Shown: in pieces, positions 63,851-64,000 of the stretch | How the letters are laid out: each line of letters starts with the position of its first letter | How positions within the stretch are numbered: position 1 is the stretch's first letter | NCBI GenBank assembly: GCA_037179385.1 | Contig: CM074185.1 | Location: 52,951,000-53,014,999, forward strand | Length of the DNA: 64,000 nt | Direction: 5' to 3' | From: Holothuria scabra | Taxonomy: Eukaryota; Echinodermata; Holothuroidea; Aspidochirotida; Holothuriidae | The notes under the pieces: model-generated | The model's database searches: none | What the model saw: the letters and a program-made list of their open reading frames with translations, nothing else | Told to the model about the DNA's origin: nothing | Program-made: the position numbers and the translations under genes

Positions 63851-64000
63851 TTCCAGAAAGGCTTGTAACTGCTGTTTACTCTTGGATGAGGTGTCTCCCA
63901 GAGTTCTGAGAAGGGATTCTTTGCCATCTGGGTAGATGCTGCACCAAACTGAGATAAGAGACATCATAACATCACAACTGGCTACCACTTGAATCAAAGA
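63851..64000 (-). CDS. Unidentified gene, exon running off the window edge
   Basis: 150 bases open on the minus strand from the window edge, 50 codons, ending LQAFLE at donor GAA|GTTAGT in phase 0. The sequence starts SLIQVVASCDVMMSLISVW and continues YPDGKESLLRTLGDTSS. The splice phase fits the exon at 60375. The acceptor and the rest of the gene lie beyond 64000. Confidence 0.8.

Overview
The window looks like a piece of a marine invertebrate nuclear genome, AT-rich and crowded with transposons. Long introns, tRNA-derived SINEs, hAT-type DNA elements and a three-exon Prrx-type homeobox gene suggest a deuterostome, plausibly an echinoderm or relative. This is inference: nothing in the sequence names the species.

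Two host genes can be supported. (1) A paired-class homeobox gene of the Prrx type lies on the + strand in three exons (13715-13979, 25847-26064, 29270-29569). The splice phases agree, the first ATG follows an in-frame stop, and an AATAAA lies 340 bases past the stop. The model gives 260 residues: a short PRX-like N-terminal motif, a homeodomain split by an intron at homeodomain positions 46/47, an alanine-rich linker and a VEQP-type tail, with no OAR domain. (2) The 3' part of an unidentified gene lies on the - strand: four exons with matching phases (64000-63851, 60375-60238, 50158-49924, 48742-48330), giving about 311 C-terminal residues that are probably mostly helical and end in an acidic stretch. 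Its 5' part is outside the window.

The rest is mostly mobile elements and their remains. 1-1690 holds an inverted LINE fragment (ORF1 tail, then endonuclease), a hAT-like insertion and the 3' tail of a LINE lying the other way. 2705-4602 is a candidate terminal-inverted-repeat element containing a near-perfect 3 x 233-bp array. 6045-6742 and 8613-8879 hold poly(A)-tailed retroelement copies, two of them sharing one target-site duplication. Intron 1 of the homeobox gene carries two approx. 2-kb hAT elements of one family, each with its own 8-bp target duplication. Intron 2 carries a small TA-flanked MITE; a relative sits next to an exon of the second gene. 30-48 kb is intergenic with SINEs, a 180-bp tandem array and old repeats. 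50-60 kb is a long intron holding a 341-bp hAT MITE, a tRNA-derived SINE, and a dispersed repeat split by a (TTAG)n-tailed insertion.

No rRNA gene, CRISPR array or bacterial-type operon was seen.
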